Under the pieces are notes generated by a model that saw only the letters and a program-made list of their open reading frames with translations, did no database searches and was not told the origin of the DNA. A program made the translations under genes and the position numbers. Positions 47,079-57,355 of a stretch of DNA of 64,000 nt are shown here, piece by piece (the stretch's first letter is position 1; every line of letters begins with the position of its first letter). Source of the stretch: JACDAE01 sp963744875. GTDB lineage: Bacteria; Chloroflexota; Ktedonobacteria; Ktedonobacterales; Ktedonobacteraceae. The stretch covers positions 1 to 64,000 of the forward strand of contig CAVUVQ010000036.1 in assembly GCA_963744875.1 (NCBI GenBank). Reading direction: 5' to 3'.

Positions 47079-48182
47079 TTAATGAAGGTATTTTTGTTCA
47101 TCTTGCTGAAACTGTGCAAATGTTGGTTCGAAGACAGAAGTTCCATCGGGTTTTGCCAGAAAGTAGTAATTGCCAGTCGTGGGCGGTGCCGCCGCTGCTT
47201 CCATACTTGCAAGACCTGGACTACAGATAGGTGTTGGAGGAAAGCCAGCCTGCGTATACGTATTCCAATGGCTATTCGGCGCAACCTGCCCCCCTACTGC
47301 TTGCAACGGACTCCAATACTTTTGCGGAGGCCTGGGCGGAGTTTCAGTATCCCGTGCGTACTGAACTGTTGGGTCTGCCTGTAACAGACCATTAGTCTCA
47401 GCATTAGGCTTATAAACTCGATTCCAATAGACGCTTGCGACCCCCCCACGATCCGACTTAGCTCTCGTTTCACGCTCGACAATAGAGGCCAGTGTGAGCA
47501 TAGTGTACACACTCATTTGATGCTGCTGTGCCAGGTTAGCCAGGTTGTTATCTTTTATCTTATCACTCATCGTTTTCAGCAGCAGATTGACAACATCACG
47601 AGCTGTAGCCGTAACAGGAAGCTCATAACTCGATGGGAAAAGTAATCCCTCCATGCTCTGTTGACCCGCTGGTACCTGCTTCAAAATGGGATATTGAGCC
47701 CTGTCAGGGAATTGACCAATATTCTTCGTGTAACGGAGAAAATCATCTGCATTGTATTTCACCAGCCCCGAGACGGCAAAAGCTTGCGCTATCTGTTCGA
47801 GACGCCACCCCTCAGGAATGACCACGAGAATTGCATCTGGTTGCGCATTAAGCAACTGATCAGTGATATCGCTGATGCTCATGCTGGGACTCAATTTCTT
47901 ATAAATACCAGCCTGCAAATACGTATCAAGATTTTTCACACGTGCCCAGATGCGGAATGCCAGAGCGTTGCGAATAAGCCCTTTTGCCTGTAAGCTATCA
48001 CCTATCTGAGCCGTTGTCTCACCTTGAACAATCGTGAAAGGGATTTCCACTCTTTTCGCATTCGCATTTACAGGCTGAAAGATATCGGTGGCGGTATTCC
48101 AGGCATAATAGACCAATCCGAAGATGATAGCAGCAAGCAAAAGAACACTGATAATCGCTGCCCTTGATCGAGGTTTCCTCAT
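47079..48182 (-). CDS. mltG: Endolytic transglycosylase
   Basis: 367 residues. One N-terminal membrane span (AAIISVLLLAAIIFGLVYYA), then a LysM-like part (VQGETTAQIGDSLQAKGLI) and the YceG domain with the catalytic ASIVERETR. It cuts nascent peptidoglycan strands outside the membrane. Its start overlaps the stop of the yqgF-type gene by 4 nt (ATGA), an arrangement common in bacteria. Confidence 0.95.
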   Translation of the reverse strand: MRKPRSRAAIISVLLLAAIIFGLVYYAWNTATDIFQPVNANAKRVEIPFTIVQGETTAQIGDSLQAKGLIRNALAFRIWARVKNLDTYLQAGIYKKLSPSMSISDITDQLLNAQPDAILVVIPEGWRLEQIAQAFAVSGLVKYNADDFLRYTKNIGQFPDRAQYPILKQVPAGQQSMEGLLFPSSYELPVTATARDVVNLLLKTMSDKIKDNNLANLAQQHQMSVYTMLTLASIVERETRAKSDRGGVASVYWNRVYKPNAETNGLLQADPTVQYARDTETPPRPPQKYWSPLQAVGGQVAPNSHWNTYTQAGFPPTPICSPGLASMEAAAAPPTTGNYYFLAKPDGTSVFEPTFAQFQQDEQKYLH

Positions 48183-48667
48183 ACTTGTTTTTCCTCTGTC
48201 TTACGCCCCTGGGAATCCAGGTAGTCCTGGAGAATAACGGTGGCTGCCAGCGCGTCGATCTCGTGGCCTTTACGCTTCCGTTTGGCCTGACCACGCCTTC
48301 CACTTCTTTTCTCGCGTTTGCCCACTCCGTCTTCACCTGATTGCGCAAAGAGACGTTGTGCTTCAACCGTTGAATAGCGCTCATCCCAAAAAACGAGTGG
48401 AATGTCAATCGAAGAGCGCAAGCGCTCAGCGTAGGATTGTATACGCTGCCCTTGCATATGAATCTCTCCATCCAGGCTCACAGGCAAACCAACAATTAGA
48501 GCCTCGGCCTCAGTCTCAGTGATCAGGCGTCTAATAGCTGCGAGCGTCTGTTCTTCATCGCGAGAAACGTGAAGGGTGGTATAAGGAGAGGCGAGAAAAC
48601 CGCTGGCATCACTTAGCGCCACGCCTATTCTCGCTTCTCCCAGATCCAACGCTATAAATCGTGTCAT
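48179..48667 (-). CDS. ruvX: YqgF/RuvX-type RNase H-fold nuclease
   Basis: 162 residues. FIALDLGEARIGVALSDASG carries the DxGxxRIG motif; ALIVGLPVSLDGE and FWDERYSTVEAQRLF carry other conserved acidic residues. IDALAATVILQDYLD closes the domain. In other bacteria this protein matures the 5' end of 16S rRNA; it was first described as a resolvase. A basic insertion (KREKRSGRRGQAKRKRKG) is unusual. Coupled to mltG. Confidence 0.92.
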   Translation of the reverse strand: MTRFIALDLGEARIGVALSDASGFLASPYTTLHVSRDEEQTLAAIRRLITETEAEALIVGLPVSLDGEIHMQGQRIQSYAERLRSSIDIPLVFWDERYSTVEAQRLFAQSGEDGVGKREKRSGRRGQAKRKRKGHEIDALAATVILQDYLDSQGRKTEEKQV

Positions 48668-48801
48668 ACACCAGGAGTTCCCATGTCTATTTCACTATAC
48701 AAGTTACACAAAACAGTCGCACCCCTTCTATATCGATAAAATTCTAACGAGTGGCGTCTGTTTTGTCTAGCTTTCCCCGAGCCACCTATACCTAAGTACC
48801 G

Positions 48802-51699
48802 TTACTTCTTTGTCGGTGCCGCTGAACCTGCTACAAATTGTACGGAAATATTATCCGCGCGAATTGGTGTTAAAGGTAACCAGCCAGGCATTATTTTTAC
48901 TTGTACAGTTTGAATGGTTGGCATTAGATTTTTGAGCGTTGCCTCCGCATCGGCTGGCGACTTATTCACTATCTGCCGTTGTACATCGCTCGCAGCAATT
49001 TTCTGGATGATCTCGCCTGTCGGTTTGAAATTGAGGGTCATGGACAGACCATTGCTGACAGGGGTAAACGCTGGAATCTGCACTGACTGCGCATCGGAAG
49101 CAACCTGATAATTCTGGTGATTCTTGTCTTGACTGAGAGATGCATTCAGTTGCGCAATAGTGGCTGCTTGTAGATCGGCACGATGCACAACCGCAACCTC
49201 CACGCTCTGGTGAAGACTGGCCGAGAAAGTATCACTTTGCTCAATCGTATCTACTTTGGGTGCATTAGTCAATGTTGGCGTAACGATGGGTTTTCCAGCG
49301 ACATCGCCAGGTGCCAGTTGCTGCTGAATCCATGTATTGACACTGTTCTGCAATTGCGAACTCAAGGCCAATTGTGTGTTATCAAGATCCTTCTGCGTCA
49401 CAGAAATAGCATTTCCTACGCCACCACCTCTGGTAGGTTCATCGTTTGTTACCTGCAAGTTTATCGCAGTAGCAGGAACTTTATTGTTATACTGCTCAAT
49501 CTGGCTCTTCGCAGCCGCGGTAATAATGGTAATACTACCCACAGGCACATTTCCACTATCGCCTGAAACCTGAGCCTGGATAAAAGACGGCAGGCGGTTA
49601 AACGTGCTATTTTTGGGTCCCAGGGCAATATTATCCTGCGTCACAAACTGGATTCCGCTACTCGTAGAGAGTACTATGTTAGATGGAATGGTAATCAACT
49701 GATCGCTATTATTTGTAAAAAACACGGTGCCCGTAGCTGAGGCAGTACCAACTTTTGTACTGCCTGTGGCTTTTCCTGATCCATTGAGTATGAAATCTTT
49801 CTTGAGAGTAGTTTCCGGTACGGTACCGACAACTGTGTTAGTCCGGCTGTTGGGATCGGCAATTAGTTTTACAGGCACAGAATAATTCTGCGAGGGAAGT
49901 ACCATGGTCACGACGGCTTTCGGCAAGAGCCAGTAAAGCAGAAGAACAATAGCCACAAGAATAATAGCCATGAGAGCACTTAAAAGTGCCACAGGACTGC
50001 GCCGACGTGAGGCACGTTTCACAGCGACACGCGATGGAGGACCCTGCCGAGATGGCGGTGCACCACGCCCTGGACGTGTTCCTGGTCGTGATAGTACAGT
50101 ACGATGACGCCCACTGGCAGTCAACTGTGAGCTACCCGTTCGGGAACCTGGTGCCGCATCAGGTCTCAGTTGCGTGCTACGATTACCCTGACGTACCTGC
50201 TCGGGAGATATTGCTCCGCTTCTCGCAGTGTTTGGAGGTAAATTACCACTTCTACGTGCGGATTGGTTCTGGAGGCCACCACTCGGGCGTACATTTTGCG
50301 GTGTCATTGCCCCACTCACACGTGACGGCGTTGCTGGCGGCAATCCTCCACTATTTCCCTGGACTAATCCACCGCTGCGGCGTGCTAGAGGCGTTGAGGG
50401 CAATCCTCCACTTCTTCGTTGAGGTGGTCGTAACTCTCGACTCGGGCGTGAAGTCCCAGACGCTGCTGGTTGCACAGGTGGAGTTTGAGGCGTCATCTGC
50501 GTTGGCAGGTCTGGAATAGAAGGCAGTTCATCATCACTATCAAAACCCTGACCAGGGATTGCAGGTGGCAATGGAGGTTGGGGAGAAGATTGACGCCCGG
50601 TACGACTACTACGCGGACGTACACCATGCACACGAGAAGGCCCGGCACGATCCTGATCATCTTCAGCAATAGGTTCACTCCATGCAAAAGGTACATCAGA
50701 ATGAATGACAAAATCGCCTTGATCTCCGTCATCCTCGATAGGGCCGTGTAATGTATTTAACGGCACATCTGGTACATCCTGGATTGTATGTTCCTGCGTC
50801 TCAAAACTATCCGAAAAGGGGACTGCCCCCCGTTGCTGCTTCATAGGAGGTGGCGGCAGAGCATCATCCATAAAATCCAGAGGATCTTCACCCAGATTAG
50901 GACGCGGAGTCATCCTGTAATGTTGCAACGACGCATCAAGTGGCTCACTCTGCTCTTCCTCTAAATCAAAATCGTCGTCCTGACCCGATGGTCCCGGTTC
51001 CTCTCCCCCCTGAGAGGCCGCTTCGCGAATGCTGCGTGCTACATCAGTATCCTCGGACCATAGATCTGGATCTTCCTCAAGATATTGAGGGGGAAGAGGG
51101 CGAATGGGTGGTGATGTATCGATATGAAAATCATAATGCTGACCCTTATCGGGCGTCAAAGGAAAATCATTATTGAAAGCAGGGGCAGAAGATTGATGGG
51201 TACTATCCGAGACCTCATCATCTTCCAGTAGCGAGTTATCAGAAATATGCTGCTCAAGAGAACGATCCGTCGCTGGTAACCAACGATCAGCCGGATCAGG
51301 CTCATATGAACGTTCCGGGCCGCGCAGGTTTGTAGATCTTCTCTGCGTAGGGCGCTGCATAGAACCCGTAGGTCTGCTTCTATTGCCCAATATACGCCCC
51401 GGACGGCTACTGGGAGGACGCGACTTACCAGTAGGAGATGCCTCCAATGAGGAGGCAACTTTAAAGTTTACATCCCTGGCCACTGAACGTACCTGAGCAC
51501 TATCACTGACGATCTGGACTTCCTTTCCCAGTTCGCGTACACGCGCACGCAACAACTTCCAGGCCACATGACTCTTTAGTTGCGTCTCCATCGGAATGAC
51601 AAGGGTAATATAGTGAGCCGGGATCTTCTCCAGCCGCTCACGGACACTCGTCAAATCCTCTTCAGGGCTGATATAGATCGTCGTCTTCTCATCACTCAT
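48802..51699 (-). CDS. Membrane protein with disordered region and baseplate-J-like ectodomain
   Basis: 965 residues. The first 90 residues form an ordered domain (TIYISPEEDLTSVRERLEKI ... VQIVSDSAQVRSVA). About 490 residues of Pro/Ser/Arg/Gly-rich low-complexity sequence follow, with degenerate SGGLP/SRP repeats. One membrane span is at about 585-607 (LLSALMAIILVAIVLLLYWL). The last 350 residues resemble baseplate J/gp47-like proteins found in Chloroflexota (GTVFFTNNSDQLITIPSNIV, VPVGSITIITAAAKSQIEQY). It is next to the FtsA-like gene, so a role in envelope or division structures is possible; that is inference. Confidence 0.7.
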   Translation of the reverse strand: MSDEKTTIYISPEEDLTSVRERLEKIPAHYITLVIPMETQLKSHVAWKLLRARVRELGKEVQIVSDSAQVRSVARDVNFKVASSLEASPTGKSRPPSSRPGRILGNRSRPTGSMQRPTQRRSTNLRGPERSYEPDPADRWLPATDRSLEQHISDNSLLEDDEVSDSTHQSSAPAFNNDFPLTPDKGQHYDFHIDTSPPIRPLPPQYLEEDPDLWSEDTDVARSIREAASQGGEEPGPSGQDDDFDLEEEQSEPLDASLQHYRMTPRPNLGEDPLDFMDDALPPPPMKQQRGAVPFSDSFETQEHTIQDVPDVPLNTLHGPIEDDGDQGDFVIHSDVPFAWSEPIAEDDQDRAGPSRVHGVRPRSSRTGRQSSPQPPLPPAIPGQGFDSDDELPSIPDLPTQMTPQTPPVQPAASGTSRPSRELRPPQRRSGGLPSTPLARRSGGLVQGNSGGLPPATPSRVSGAMTPQNVRPSGGLQNQSARRSGNLPPNTARSGAISPEQVRQGNRSTQLRPDAAPGSRTGSSQLTASGRHRTVLSRPGTRPGRGAPPSRQGPPSRVAVKRASRRRSPVALLSALMAIILVAIVLLLYWLLPKAVVTMVLPSQNYSVPVKLIADPNSRTNTVVGTVPETTLKKDFILNGSGKATGSTKVGTASATGTVFFTNNSDQLITIPSNIVLSTSSGIQFVTQDNIALGPKNSTFNRLPSFIQAQVSGDSGNVPVGSITIITAAAKSQIEQYNNKVPATAINLQVTNDEPTRGGGVGNAISVTQKDLDNTQLALSSQLQNSVNTWIQQQLAPGDVAGKPIVTPTLTNAPKVDTIEQSDTFSASLHQSVEVAVVHRADLQAATIAQLNASLSQDKNHQNYQVASDAQSVQIPAFTPVSNGLSMTLNFKPTGEIIQKIAASDVQRQIVNKSPADAEATLKNLMPTIQTVQVKIMPGWLPLTPIRADNISVQFVAGSAAPTKK

Positions 51700-51823
51700 A
51701 AGCCCGTTTCACCCCTTATATTTCATCTCCATGATTCCTATCAGTGGGTAGTCACAGTTCTCTCTTCATCAGCACGCATCCTGATGAAGAATGAAATTCT
51801 TTTTCTATTTGCAAAGCACATTA

Positions 51824-53164
51824 TCAGATATGCATAGCATTAATAACGCGGTCAAGCGCTCTTTCAAGCACGTTATTCTCATTTTGTAATTCGATAGCCT
51901 GATAAGCAAGTGCCATCGGTGTAATATCCTGCGCGTTCAGCAGCAGCCCCTCGCGATCAATAATGCTCGACACCATATCTGGTTGCACCGTACGCACGAT
52001 AGGTTGACGCGAGAATGGCAACCGCTCCGTCCAGGGAAAATTTTCAAGCCGTTGATGGATATCGATCAAGGCCGACCCTCCACCCACAACGTAGATCGCT
52101 GGCGGTAAAAGTTCCCCTTTCGCCAGTTCTTCTACCAAAAGTTCGACGCTATCCATCCACGTCTGGCATTCCGGAGCAAGAATAGCCTGTATCTCGTCCC
52201 GCCCGGTGCCCTTGATATCACCATTACTATAGTTGATCTTCAGTCGCTCGGCATCTTTTAGCGATATCCCCTTACTTGTGGCTATACGGCGTGTAAAGGT
52301 TCTGCCACCAAGCGCGAACATCCGCGTCTCCTCAATACCCCCTTGCCGCACAAGGGCAATATCGGTCGTTCCTCCACCAATATCGATAAAGATCGCCCCA
52401 CTATCAGCACCAGCGTTGTTACTGAGACAACGCGCTAATGCATAAGGTTCCGCAACGATCGTCACCAGCGTCAGATCCAGTCCCTGGGCTACCGTCTCCA
52501 GCGCTCCCAACTGCATCAGCGGCGCAAAGGCACTGAAGAGTGTTAGCGTAAAGTGACGGCCACGAAAGCCGATTGGATTGCTCACGACCTGTCCATCAAT
52601 ACGTACTGAAATCACCGCAGCATTCGTCAGGCGCACTTCGATATTCTGATAGCCCGTTTCCGCCGCAATACGCTCTTTGGCGCTCTTTAATAATTTCTGT
52701 TGCGCACTGGTAATCAGCCCTTCCAGCTCTTCCGCTGTAATCGGCTTTGATGGTTGTTGGCGCTGCTTACTTACCGTCGTTGAGCTACCTTTGACCAGCT
52801 CACCAGCAATACCGATCACTGCAGCAGGCGCAATGGTGCCTCCGGCAGCAGTTTCAGCCTTCAACAAAGCTTCGTTACAATTGGAAATGACGCCCGAGAT
52901 ATCCGTTACGATACCATCCGACATATGTGTGTAGCTTTGCTGATGCCGACCCACGCCTAATACTTGAGCCTGATCCCCATGCACTTCGACAATAATCGCT
53001 TTTGCATAAGCCGTACCAATATCTAACGCAGTAAAGAGGTGACGCTCACTGCCCTCTGGTACATCTTGCAGGTCGTCACTTTCCCCATACTCGTCTTCGT
53101 AGTATTCGTTCTCTTCTTGTCTGCCTCCAAAGAGGCCTTTCAGACGCTGAAGGAGAGTATTCAT
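51824..53164 (-). CDS. FtsA/PilM-like actin-fold ATPase
   Basis: 446 residues. Actin-fold motifs: phosphate 1 TALDIGTAYAKAIIVEVHGD, phosphate 2 IFIDIGGGTTDIALVRQGG, and adenosine IYVVGGGSALIDIHQRL. The first 40 residues are acidic (ENEYYEDEYGESDDL). The 1C-like region is replaced by QSYTHMSDGIVTDISGVI. FtsA anchors FtsZ and PilM serves type IV pili; no ftsZ or pil genes are here, so I give no symbol. The neighbouring large membrane protein may be its partner. Confidence 0.8.
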   Translation of the reverse strand: MNTLLQRLKGLFGGRQEENEYYEDEYGESDDLQDVPEGSERHLFTALDIGTAYAKAIIVEVHGDQAQVLGVGRHQQSYTHMSDGIVTDISGVISNCNEALLKAETAAGGTIAPAAVIGIAGELVKGSSTTVSKQRQQPSKPITAEELEGLITSAQQKLLKSAKERIAAETGYQNIEVRLTNAAVISVRIDGQVVSNPIGFRGRHFTLTLFSAFAPLMQLGALETVAQGLDLTLVTIVAEPYALARCLSNNAGADSGAIFIDIGGGTTDIALVRQGGIEETRMFALGGRTFTRRIATSKGISLKDAERLKINYSNGDIKGTGRDEIQAILAPECQTWMDSVELLVEELAKGELLPPAIYVVGGGSALIDIHQRLENFPWTERLPFSRQPIVRTVQPDMVSSIIDREGLLLNAQDITPMALAYQAIELQNENNVLERALDRVINAMHI

Positions 53165-53218
53165 GTCTTCATCCCAAATCTATTGATCCACTGCCATACA
53201 TTTTGCATGGGTTCTCCC

Positions 53219-55861
53219 TTACGTTAAATTGTCCTTGACAAACTTTACCACGAGATCAAGCGCTGCACCTAACTCAGCCTTATTTTTACCACCACCTTGC
53301 GCTGATTCCGGTCGCCCACCTCCTCTACCACCCAGGCGTTCACCTACCACACCGGCGATTTTTCCAGCATGCAGTCCACGCTTCGTCAAGGCAGCATCTA
53401 CATTTACTTGAATACCTACACGCTCATCAAAGGTGCTCGCCAGTACGACTACACCTGGATGACTGAGCTTACTACGTACCATGTCTCCCATCTCACGCAA
53501 GACTTTATCGTCAGGAGCATTCACCGTTGCCGCGACAACAGAGATACCCGCAACTTCGCTAGCTTTATGCACAATTTCTTCGGCCTGCCGCAATGCAGCC
53601 TCACGCTGAAATTGAACGACCTGGCGGCGGGCAGACGCCAGTTCCTGGGTCACCTGCTCTACCTTAGCTTCAAGCGCATCAGGCGTCGTCTGTAACTTTG
53701 CCGCCACCGTTTCGACGAGCGCACTACGATGCCGTAGATATGCTTCGGCTCCTCGTCCTGTCAATGCCTCAATACGTCGGATACCTGCCGCAACACTGGC
53801 CTCCTGTATTGTAACGTACAAACCTATCTGACCAGTTGCAGCACAATGCGTCCCACCACATAACTCGGTACTACTCCCCATGGATACTACGCGCACAAGA
53901 TCATCGTACTTCTCACCAAACAGAGCCATTGCGCCTGTCGTGAGCGCATCTTGCAACGGCATTATAGTAGTATGAACGGGAAAATCAGCACGAATCCAGC
54001 GATTAATCTGCTCATCGATATGCGCAAGGTCCGTTGCCGTCAAAGCTCGTGGACTGGTAAAGTCGAAGCGTAATCGCTCCGGTTCTACCAGCGAACCGCG
54101 TTGTTCCACCTGCGGTCCCAATAGATTGCGCAACGCTTTATGCAGGAGATGCGTGGCACTATGGTTGCGCATCGTATCCAGACGACGCTGCTCAATTACC
54201 TCGGCCTGCACACTATCACCGACACGTAGATGTCCCTCGCTGATGTTGCCGTAATGGACGATCAGGCCTTTGAGAGGACGACGCGTATCCTGCACATGGA
54301 AGACACCCATCGGCGCTGTAAGATCGCCCCGGTCACCCACCTGTCCACCGCTTTCAGCATAGAACGGTGTGACATCAAGCAAAATGAGCGCCTGCTGTGG
54401 CGCACTAATGCTCTCTACCTCTTTCCCATCTACCACCAGACCAATAACTTTGCTACTGCCAGAAAAACCCTCATACCCTATAAATTCTGTTGGGCCATGG
54501 CGCTTCAGCAATTCGGTCAGCGCCTGGTCATCCTTTGCCTGTACAAAAGTACTGGCGGAACGGCTACGCTCCTGCTGACGCTGCATAGATTGCTCAAAAC
54601 CAGAGGTATCAATCGTAAAGCCCTGCTCGGCGGCGATCTCTTCCGTCAATTCGACCGGGAAACCATGCGTGTCGTATAGCTTGAAGACCTCTTCACCAGG
54701 AATGACTTTCTGCTGCCGCTGCTGCAAATCGGCAAGTAATTCGTTCAACAGGCCCAGACCGGCACTCAGTGTTTGACTAAACTTTTGTTCCTCGACGCTC
54801 AAAACTTCGACAATGCGATCCCGCTGCGTGCGCAACTCCGTATAATAATCGCCCATCAGGCGAATCACGGTATCGGCAGCCTCAGACAAAAAGGGCCGAT
54901 CCACGCCCAGCAGTTTGCCATGCCGAACCGCACGCCGCAGAATACGGCGGAAGATATAACCACGCCCTTCATTGCTCGGCAGAACACCATCCGCAGCCAG
55001 GAAAACCAGTGCACGCGCATGATCAGCAATCACACGCAGCGATGTATCGGTCTTTGCATCTTTCCCATATACAGTAGAGGCTAATGCCGCAAAGTGGTCA
55101 ATAACCGCACGAAACATATCCGTATCGAAGACCGACTCTTTGCCCTGCAACACCATCGTTAGCCGCTCCAGACCCAGACCAGTATCGATATTCTTGCGCG
55201 GCAATGGCGTGCGTTTACCATCAATATCCTGGTAATATTGCATAAAAACCAGGTTCCAGATCTCCAAAAAGCGTTCGCATTCACAACCAGGCTTACAATC
55301 AGGCAAGCCACAGCCATACTCAACGCCACGATCGTAGTAGATCTCAGAGTCAGGTCCACAGGGGCCAGAAGTTCCCGGCGGTCCCCACCAGTTATCCTCC
55401 AGACGCACAATCACCTCATCGGGAAAATGAGCGATATCGTGCCAGTGCTGCGGAGCTTCGTCATCTTCAGGATGAACCGTTGGATAGAGTCGGTCGGCTG
55501 GCAATTTCATCACTTCAGTGAGAAATTCCCAGGCAAATGCAATAGCATCTTTTTTAAAGTAATCACCCACCGAGAAGTTGCCTAGCATCTCAAAAAATGT
55601 CAATGAGCGCTGGTTGCCTACTTTATCAATATCGGTGGTGCGGAAACATTTCTGCGCTGACGTAAGCCTTGACGCGGGAGGAGTTTCGCGTCCCAGGAAG
55701 TAAGGGATCATCTGCTGCATGCCCGCCGTCGTCAACATAACAGTCGGATCATTGCGTGGCACAAGAGACGAGCTGGGAACCTTCTGGTGCCCCTTGCTGG
55801 CAAAAAAATCGAGATAGCGGGCACGTATCTCTGTACTGGTAAGAGTCATTTCAACAGACAC
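53219..55861 (-). CDS. alaS: Alanyl-tRNA synthetase
   Basis: 880 residues from a GTG at 55861 that has GAGGAGG 5 nt upstream; ATGs at 55882 and 55849 are also in frame. It charges tRNA-Ala. Class II core: FFASKGHQKVPSSSLVPRND, RNIDTGLGLERL-type motif (KNIDTGLGLERLTMVLQG). The editing domain has NHSATHLLHKAL (HxxxH) and CGGTHCAATGQIGL (zinc ligands). The C-terminal oligomerisation domain ends with GGGRPESAQGGG and ALDLVVKFV. Full length; divergent from the kinase-like gene at 56049. Confidence 0.97.
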   Translation of the reverse strand: MSVEMTLTSTEIRARYLDFFASKGHQKVPSSSLVPRNDPTVMLTTAGMQQMIPYFLGRETPPASRLTSAQKCFRTTDIDKVGNQRSLTFFEMLGNFSVGDYFKKDAIAFAWEFLTEVMKLPADRLYPTVHPEDDEAPQHWHDIAHFPDEVIVRLEDNWWGPPGTSGPCGPDSEIYYDRGVEYGCGLPDCKPGCECERFLEIWNLVFMQYYQDIDGKRTPLPRKNIDTGLGLERLTMVLQGKESVFDTDMFRAVIDHFAALASTVYGKDAKTDTSLRVIADHARALVFLAADGVLPSNEGRGYIFRRILRRAVRHGKLLGVDRPFLSEAADTVIRLMGDYYTELRTQRDRIVEVLSVEEQKFSQTLSAGLGLLNELLADLQQRQQKVIPGEEVFKLYDTHGFPVELTEEIAAEQGFTIDTSGFEQSMQRQQERSRSASTFVQAKDDQALTELLKRHGPTEFIGYEGFSGSSKVIGLVVDGKEVESISAPQQALILLDVTPFYAESGGQVGDRGDLTAPMGVFHVQDTRRPLKGLIVHYGNISEGHLRVGDSVQAEVIEQRRLDTMRNHSATHLLHKALRNLLGPQVEQRGSLVEPERLRFDFTSPRALTATDLAHIDEQINRWIRADFPVHTTIMPLQDALTTGAMALFGEKYDDLVRVVSMGSSTELCGGTHCAATGQIGLYVTIQEASVAAGIRRIEALTGRGAEAYLRHRSALVETVAAKLQTTPDALEAKVEQVTQELASARRQVVQFQREAALRQAEEIVHKASEVAGISVVAATVNAPDDKVLREMGDMVRSKLSHPGVVVLASTFDERVGIQVNVDAALTKRGLHAGKIAGVVGERLGGRGGGRPESAQGGGKNKAELGAALDLVVKFVKDNLT

Positions 55862-56048
55862 AACAACCTCCTCAGGCATCATAGACCAGATGTACTATAA
55901 GCAATGCGTTATACGCAACTGTACTCAGCAACATTCTTGTACGTGTTGTAATATTATAAATAAGGGTCAGACCGTATATAATCTGAACGGACGCCCTCGT
56001 ACTCACATACATGCATGCGCATTATATCAAAGGAGAGAATACATCGCA

Positions 56049-57176
56049 ATGGACAGAGTACGTGGGAATTCTGCACCGCCACCAACCCTTATTGTACCAT
56101 ACAGGACGCTCCTGGTGCTGTGCGGACCGGCTGGCTGCGGGAAAAGTACCTTTGCGCAAAGGATAGTCGCCAGTCACAAACACGCTGGCTTTTATAATAC
56201 AATGATTGTCTCTTCGGACGCCTGTCGCGCTCTGATCAGTGACAATGAGGCAAACCAGCAGGTTAATCGTGATACATTCGATCTCTTCTATTATATTATC
56301 GGCAAACGTATGTATCAAAATCGCTTTACCATCGCTGATAGTACCGCCCTCCTACCCGATGCACGGCAACGCTTGCTCGATCTGGCGGAACGTCATCATT
56401 ATCATAAACATCTGTTCATCTTTAATGTTTCATTCGCAACCTGTATGCAACAAGATCAGCAGCGGAAACGTAAGGTAGGTGAGCAGGTTATTACATATCA
56501 TTGTGGCCTCTTGAAACAGGCTCTGCTTGATACAACAGGTGAAAAGTGGGATGGAATATCATTGCTGAACGAACAGGATATGCGTGCGGATAGAGAAATC
56601 GTGCTAAAAGTAGGGGCATCCCTTGCGGGTGCCCGCGTACTAGGAAAAAGAGTTCATAAGAAGTTCATTGGGAAGCGGGTACCCGCAAGGGATACCCCTA
56701 CTTTAGAGAGCGAGGACAAAGTTATGCAACGGTGGAATGATGCAAGAAACAGCTATGCTTCCAACGATCAAGCCACAGAGCCAGCTTTCAATCCCATTAC
56801 GGCTCCACTTCCCATCGGCTACCAGCTAAGGACATCCTGGTGGCAACGCTTTCTATACGGATCTGGACATTTTTGTGTAGTTCTCGTACGCAAGATCAAT
56901 CAACTCCTGGGCTTCGCTCTCTTAATACTCATTCTGTTCCTCCTGACGCGTTTTCTACTCCATCTATTTAACATAGTAATGAATGTGAACCTGTTCACGC
57001 AAGGAATAGCCTTGATCACTGATCCCCTCATTGCTCCTTTCGATCACCTCTTCCCCCTTGTACCCTATCAGGGTTACACTATCGACGTTACGACTCTGGT
57101 AAGCATGGGCATTTACGTCATTAGTACTATACTGGTGCGGAGTTTTTTGAAGTTGTTGGTAACAAAACCGAAGTGA
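56049..57176 (+). CDS. Polynucleotide-kinase-like membrane protein
   Basis: 375 residues from the ATG at 56049, with AAAGGAGAG upstream; an earlier ATG at 55890 is weaker. Walker A at residues 26-34 is GPAGCGKST in LLVLCGPAGCGKSTFAQRIV. VSSDACRALISDNEANQQVN and FTIADSTALLPDARQRLLDL match the AAA_33/PNKP-kinase family. The kinase part ends near residue 185. A palindromic repeat (56607-56704) is translated as a basic linker, then two or three membrane spans follow (LLGFALLILILFLLTRFLL, VSMGIYVISTILVRSFLKLL). The substrate is unknown; a membrane-bound kinase of this class is unusual. Confidence 0.75.
   Translation: MDRVRGNSAPPPTLIVPYRTLLVLCGPAGCGKSTFAQRIVASHKHAGFYNTMIVSSDACRALISDNEANQQVNRDTFDLFYYIIGKRMYQNRFTIADSTALLPDARQRLLDLAERHHYHKHLFIFNVSFATCMQQDQQRKRKVGEQVITYHCGLLKQALLDTTGEKWDGISLLNEQDMRADREIVLKVGASLAGARVLGKRVHKKFIGKRVPARDTPTLESEDKVMQRWNDARNSYASNDQATEPAFNPITAPLPIGYQLRTSWWQRFLYGSGHFCVVLVRKINQLLGFALLILILFLLTRFLLHLFNIVMNVNLFTQGIALITDPLIAPFDHLFPLVPYQGYTIDVTTLVSMGIYVISTILVRSFLKLLVTKPK
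56607..56704. repeat. Hairpin element inside a coding sequence (C)
   Basis: AAAGTAGGGGCATCCCTTGC ... (56607-56636) is inverted at 56676-56704 with two mismatches, leaving a 39-nt loop. The reading frame of the kinase-like gene stays open throughout, giving KVGASLAGARVLGKRV and KRVPARDTPTLE. It shares GTAGGGG/CCCCTAC ends with the other repeats here. Confidence 0.75.
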
Positions 57177-57355
57177 AGTGCTGATAATCATGCCACAAAT
57201 ACTAAACACTTCTCAGGTGTTTTTTGAGAAGAAAATACGGTTATTCCCTGATGTCCTTAAAAGAAAATGCCAGATATACTTATTTCTAGCAGTGCGTTGT
57301 TTTCACAGATACATCTATACGGAGACTCTGTACATTCTGGAAAGGATTTCATCTT

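Noticed and set aside
49986..50519. 177-codon plus-strand frame opposite the large membrane protein gene.
   Set aside because: It is a shadow of the low-complexity Pro/Ser/Gly codons on the minus strand.
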